Shown one piece after another: positions 4,502 through 6,478 of a stretch of 6,478 nt of DNA. The translations under genes were made by a program, and so were the position numbers. This stretch comes from an uncultured Taibaiella sp. GTDB taxonomy: Bacteria; Bacteroidota; Bacteroidia; Chitinophagales; Chitinophagaceae. The notes below the pieces were generated by a model, which saw only the letters and a list, made by a program, of their open reading frames with translations, was not told the DNA's origin and made no database searches. The stretch is taken from positions 1 through 6,478 of the forward strand of contig CAMPJV010000150.1 of the NCBI GenBank assembly GCA_946886975.1, in the 5' to 3' direction. Position 1 is the stretch's first letter; each line of letters starts with the position of its first letter.

Positions 4502-6445
4502 ATGCATTACGTTTCGGTAGAGGGAATTAGTAAGAGTTATGGGGTGAAGCCACTGTTTCAGAACATTTCGTTCCACATAAGCGAGGGAGATAAAATAGCG
4601 CTGGTCGCTAAGAACGGGAGCGGGAAATCTACCCTGCTGAAGATACTGTCGGGGAAAGAGACAGCTGAGAGTGGGAAGGTGTGGATACATAAGGACGTGA
4701 CGGTGGCGCTGTTTGAACAGGAGCCGAAGTTCAACGAGGAGATGAGCGTGCTGGATAATATCTTTCATCATGACCATCCTATTATCAATGCTATCAAGCA
4801 TTTTGAGGCAATGAGTGAGGAGCATGACGTGGAGGGACTGGGGGAGGCCATTATCAGGATGGATGAACTGAATGCATGGGACTTTGACACCAAGGTGAAG
4901 CAGATATTGGGCAAGCTAAATATTCACCATTTGCAACAGCCGGTGAATACATTATCCGGAGGGCAAAGAAAGAGAGTGGCGCTTGCGCAGACTTTGATAG
5001 ATATAGGATTTGAGCATAAACATGTGCTGCTGATAATGGATGAACCGACCAATCACCTGGACGTAGAAATGGTGGAGTGGCTGGAACATTACCTGAACCA
5101 GGAGAAGGTGACCCTGCTGATGGTAACCCACGACAGGTACTTCCTGGACGCTGTGTGCGAGGAGATATGGGAACTGGACGGGAGTGAGCTGTATGAGATA
5201 AAGGGAGATTATGAGAATTACCTGGAGAAGAAAGCGGCGAGGATAGAGAGTCAGCAGGCAAGCATAGATAAAGCCCGAAACGAATACCGGAAGGAACTGG
5301 AGTGGATGAGGAAACAGCCGAAGGCCAGGACTACAAAGAGCAGGAGCCGGGAGCAGAACTTCTACGAGGTAGAAGGAAGAGCGAAGCAAAAGATAGAAGA
5401 CAACAAGGTGGAGCTGCAGATGAAGATGAACCGCCTGGGCGGGAAAGTGGCGGAACTAAAGAAGGTATATAAGAGCTATGGGGAGAAGGTGATACTGAAG
5501 GGATTTGACTATACATTTAAGAAGGGTGAGCGCGTGGGTGTAGTTGGGAAGAATGGTGCGGGTAAGTCTACCTTCCTGGAGATGCTACAGGGGAATGAGC
5601 CTGCGGACAGCGGGAAGATCAATATAGGAGATACTGTCGTATTCGGGAACTTTTCCCAGCAAGGGCTGGAGATAAAGGAGGATATGAGGGTGATAGAGTA
5701 TGTGAAAGATATAGCTGAAAGCTTTCCGCTGGCGGGAGGTGGCACATTGAGTGCGGCGCAATTCCTGGAGCTATTTCTATTTACACCTGAACAACAATAT
5801 ACCTACCTATCGAAGCTAAGCGGAGGGGAGAAGAAGAGACTACAATTGTTAGCCATTCTGTTTAAGAACCCGAACTTCCTGATACTGGATGAACCCACCA
5901 ATGACCTTGACCTGCCTACCCTATCGGTGCTGGAGAACTTCCTGAGCAACTATCAGGGCTGTTTACTTATAGTATCGCACGACAGGTATTTTATGGACAG
6001 GCTGGTTGATCACCTGTTCGTGTTTGAGGGTGATGGCATAGTGCGTGACTTCCCCGGAAACTATACGCAGTACAGGATATGGCTGAAGGAATTTGAGAAG
6101 GAGAAGCAGCATGCAGAAAGGGCAGGTAAGAAATCGGACAGGAGTGAAGAGTATATGGTGGGCGGACATTCATCTACTGCGCACGAGGTGAAGAAGGATG
6201 TGCCGCAGCAAAGCGCTGTTGCAGAGAAGAAGAAGAAGCTATCGTACAAGGAGCAGAGAGAATTTGAACAGCTGGAGAAGGAGATACCCGCGCTGGAGCA
6301 GGAGAAGGCGGACGTTTCTGAGAAGATGGCTACGCCTAACCTGCCATACGATGAACTGCAGAAGCTGAGCGCACGTATTACTGAAGTGACCCAACTGCTG
6401 GAGGAAAAGGAGCTTAGGTGGCTGGAGTTGAGTGAGCTGCAATAG
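4502..6445 (+). CDS. ABC-F family ATPase (ribosome-associated, Uup-like layout)
   Basis: This 647-residue protein has two ABC ATPase domains and no membrane segment, the plan of ABC-F proteins, which bind the ribosomal E site and act in translation or antibiotic protection. Domain 1 has Walker A A-K-N-G-S-G-K-S-T (36-44), signature L-S-G-G-Q (151-155), Walker B V-L-L-I-M-D-E-P (175-182) with catalytic Glu181, and switch His210. A charged helical linker follows at about 240-315. Domain 2 has Walker A G-K-N-G-A-G-K-S-T (349-357), signature L-S-G-G-E (439-443), Walker B F-L-I-L-D-E-P (459-465) with Glu464, and His493. Residues 575-647 form a lysine-rich, heptad-like coiled coil, as in Uup. The first Walker A has Ala instead of the first Gly, which I recall as common in Bacteroidota relatives. 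The linker is short, which argues for a housekeeping role rather than drug resistance, but this is not decisive. The gene is intact and ends in two successive TAG codons. Confidence 0.95.
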   Translation: MHYVSVEGISKSYGVKPLFQNISFHISEGDKIALVAKNGSGKSTLLKILSGKETAESGKVWIHKDVTVALFEQEPKFNEEMSVLDNIFHHDHPIINAIKHFEAMSEEHDVEGLGEAIIRMDELNAWDFDTKVKQILGKLNIHHLQQPVNTLSGGQRKRVALAQTLIDIGFEHKHVLLIMDEPTNHLDVEMVEWLEHYLNQEKVTLLMVTHDRYFLDAVCEEIWELDGSELYEIKGDYENYLEKKAARIESQQASIDKARNEYRKELEWMRKQPKARTTKSRSREQNFYEVEGRAKQKIEDNKVELQMKMNRLGGKVAELKKVYKSYGEKVILKGFDYTFKKGERVGVVGKNGAGKSTFLEMLQGNEPADSGKINIGDTVVFGNFSQQGLEIKEDMRVIEYVKDIAESFPLAGGGTLSAAQFLELFLFTPEQQYTYLSKLSGGEKKRLQLLAILFKNPNFLILDEPTNDLDLPTLSVLENFLSNYQGCLLIVSHDRYFMDRLVDHLFVFEGDGIVRDFPGNYTQYRIWLKEFEKEKQHAERAGKKSDRSEEYMVGGHSSTAHEVKKDVPQQSAVAEKKKKLSYKEQREFEQLEKEIPALEQEKADVSEKMATPNLPYDELQKLSARITEVTQLLEEKELRWLELSELQ

Positions 6446-6447
6446 TA

Positions 6448-6478
6448 GTTGAGGAGTGGAGAAGTTGAGAAGTTGAGA
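6448..6478. repeat. 8-nt tandem repeat array, cut by the window edge
   Basis: After the ABC-F stop codon the sequence falls into successive 8-nt units: GTTGAGGA, GTGGAGAA, GTTGAGAA and GTTGAGA at the edge. The consensus is GTTGAGAA and the total length is unknown because the window ends within it. The array begins just two bases after the stop codon. Confidence 0.8.

Overview
The window looks like a chromosomal piece from a Bacteroidota genome, probably a Chitinophagia-like lineage. This is inferred from several things. Genes start without Shine-Dalgarno sequences. Several upstream regions carry matches to the Bacteroidota promoter elements (TTTG, about 19-21 nt, TAnnTTTG). The ABC-F protein has a divergent first Walker A motif. 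One small lipoprotein has a typical lipobox, and a RelE/ParE-type toxin-antitoxin pair is present. No rRNA, tRNA, CRISPR array or transposase was seen.

Left part (1-3613, all minus strand): a three-gene proton-translocating NAD(P) transhydrogenase operon, pntAA-pntAB-pntB, read right to left from a well-formed promoter at about 3583-3613. The soluble NAD(H)-binding subunit (3554-2421) and the short membrane subunit (2411-2085) lie 9 nt apart. The membrane/NADP(H)-binding beta subunit (1592-210) is separated from them by an inserted, AT-richer gene for a four-helix-bundle (S23/intervening-sequence) protein at 2050-1691. That gene is flanked by arrays of a 7-nt repeat (consensus ATTCCAA) in inverted orientation. 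The repeats fill the spaces between it and the neighbouring pnt genes, so the block resembles a small IVS-like cassette lodged inside an operon. After pntB, a lipoprotein gene starts at 134 on the same strand and runs off the left edge.

Middle part (3614-4434): about 340 bp without a convincing gene lie between the divergent pnt operon and a small plus-strand locus. This gap contains a cluster of G-runs, a GC hairpin, four tandem copies of an 11-nt repeat and a 14-bp palindrome. Then comes a toxin-antitoxin module with an intact 56-residue antitoxin gene. Its overlapping RelE/ParE-type toxin is a pseudogene, with one nonsense codon and one single-base frameshift.

Right part (4435-6478, plus strand): a short leader with a perfect TAnnTTTG match and an inverted repeat precedes a full-length ABC-F ATPase gene (647 residues) with two ATP-binding cassettes and a C-terminal coiled coil. 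The window ends inside an 8-nt tandem repeat array immediately after that gene. The best candidates for something unusual are the repeat-bounded four-helix-bundle cassette within the transhydrogenase operon and the repeat-rich region upstream of its promoter.
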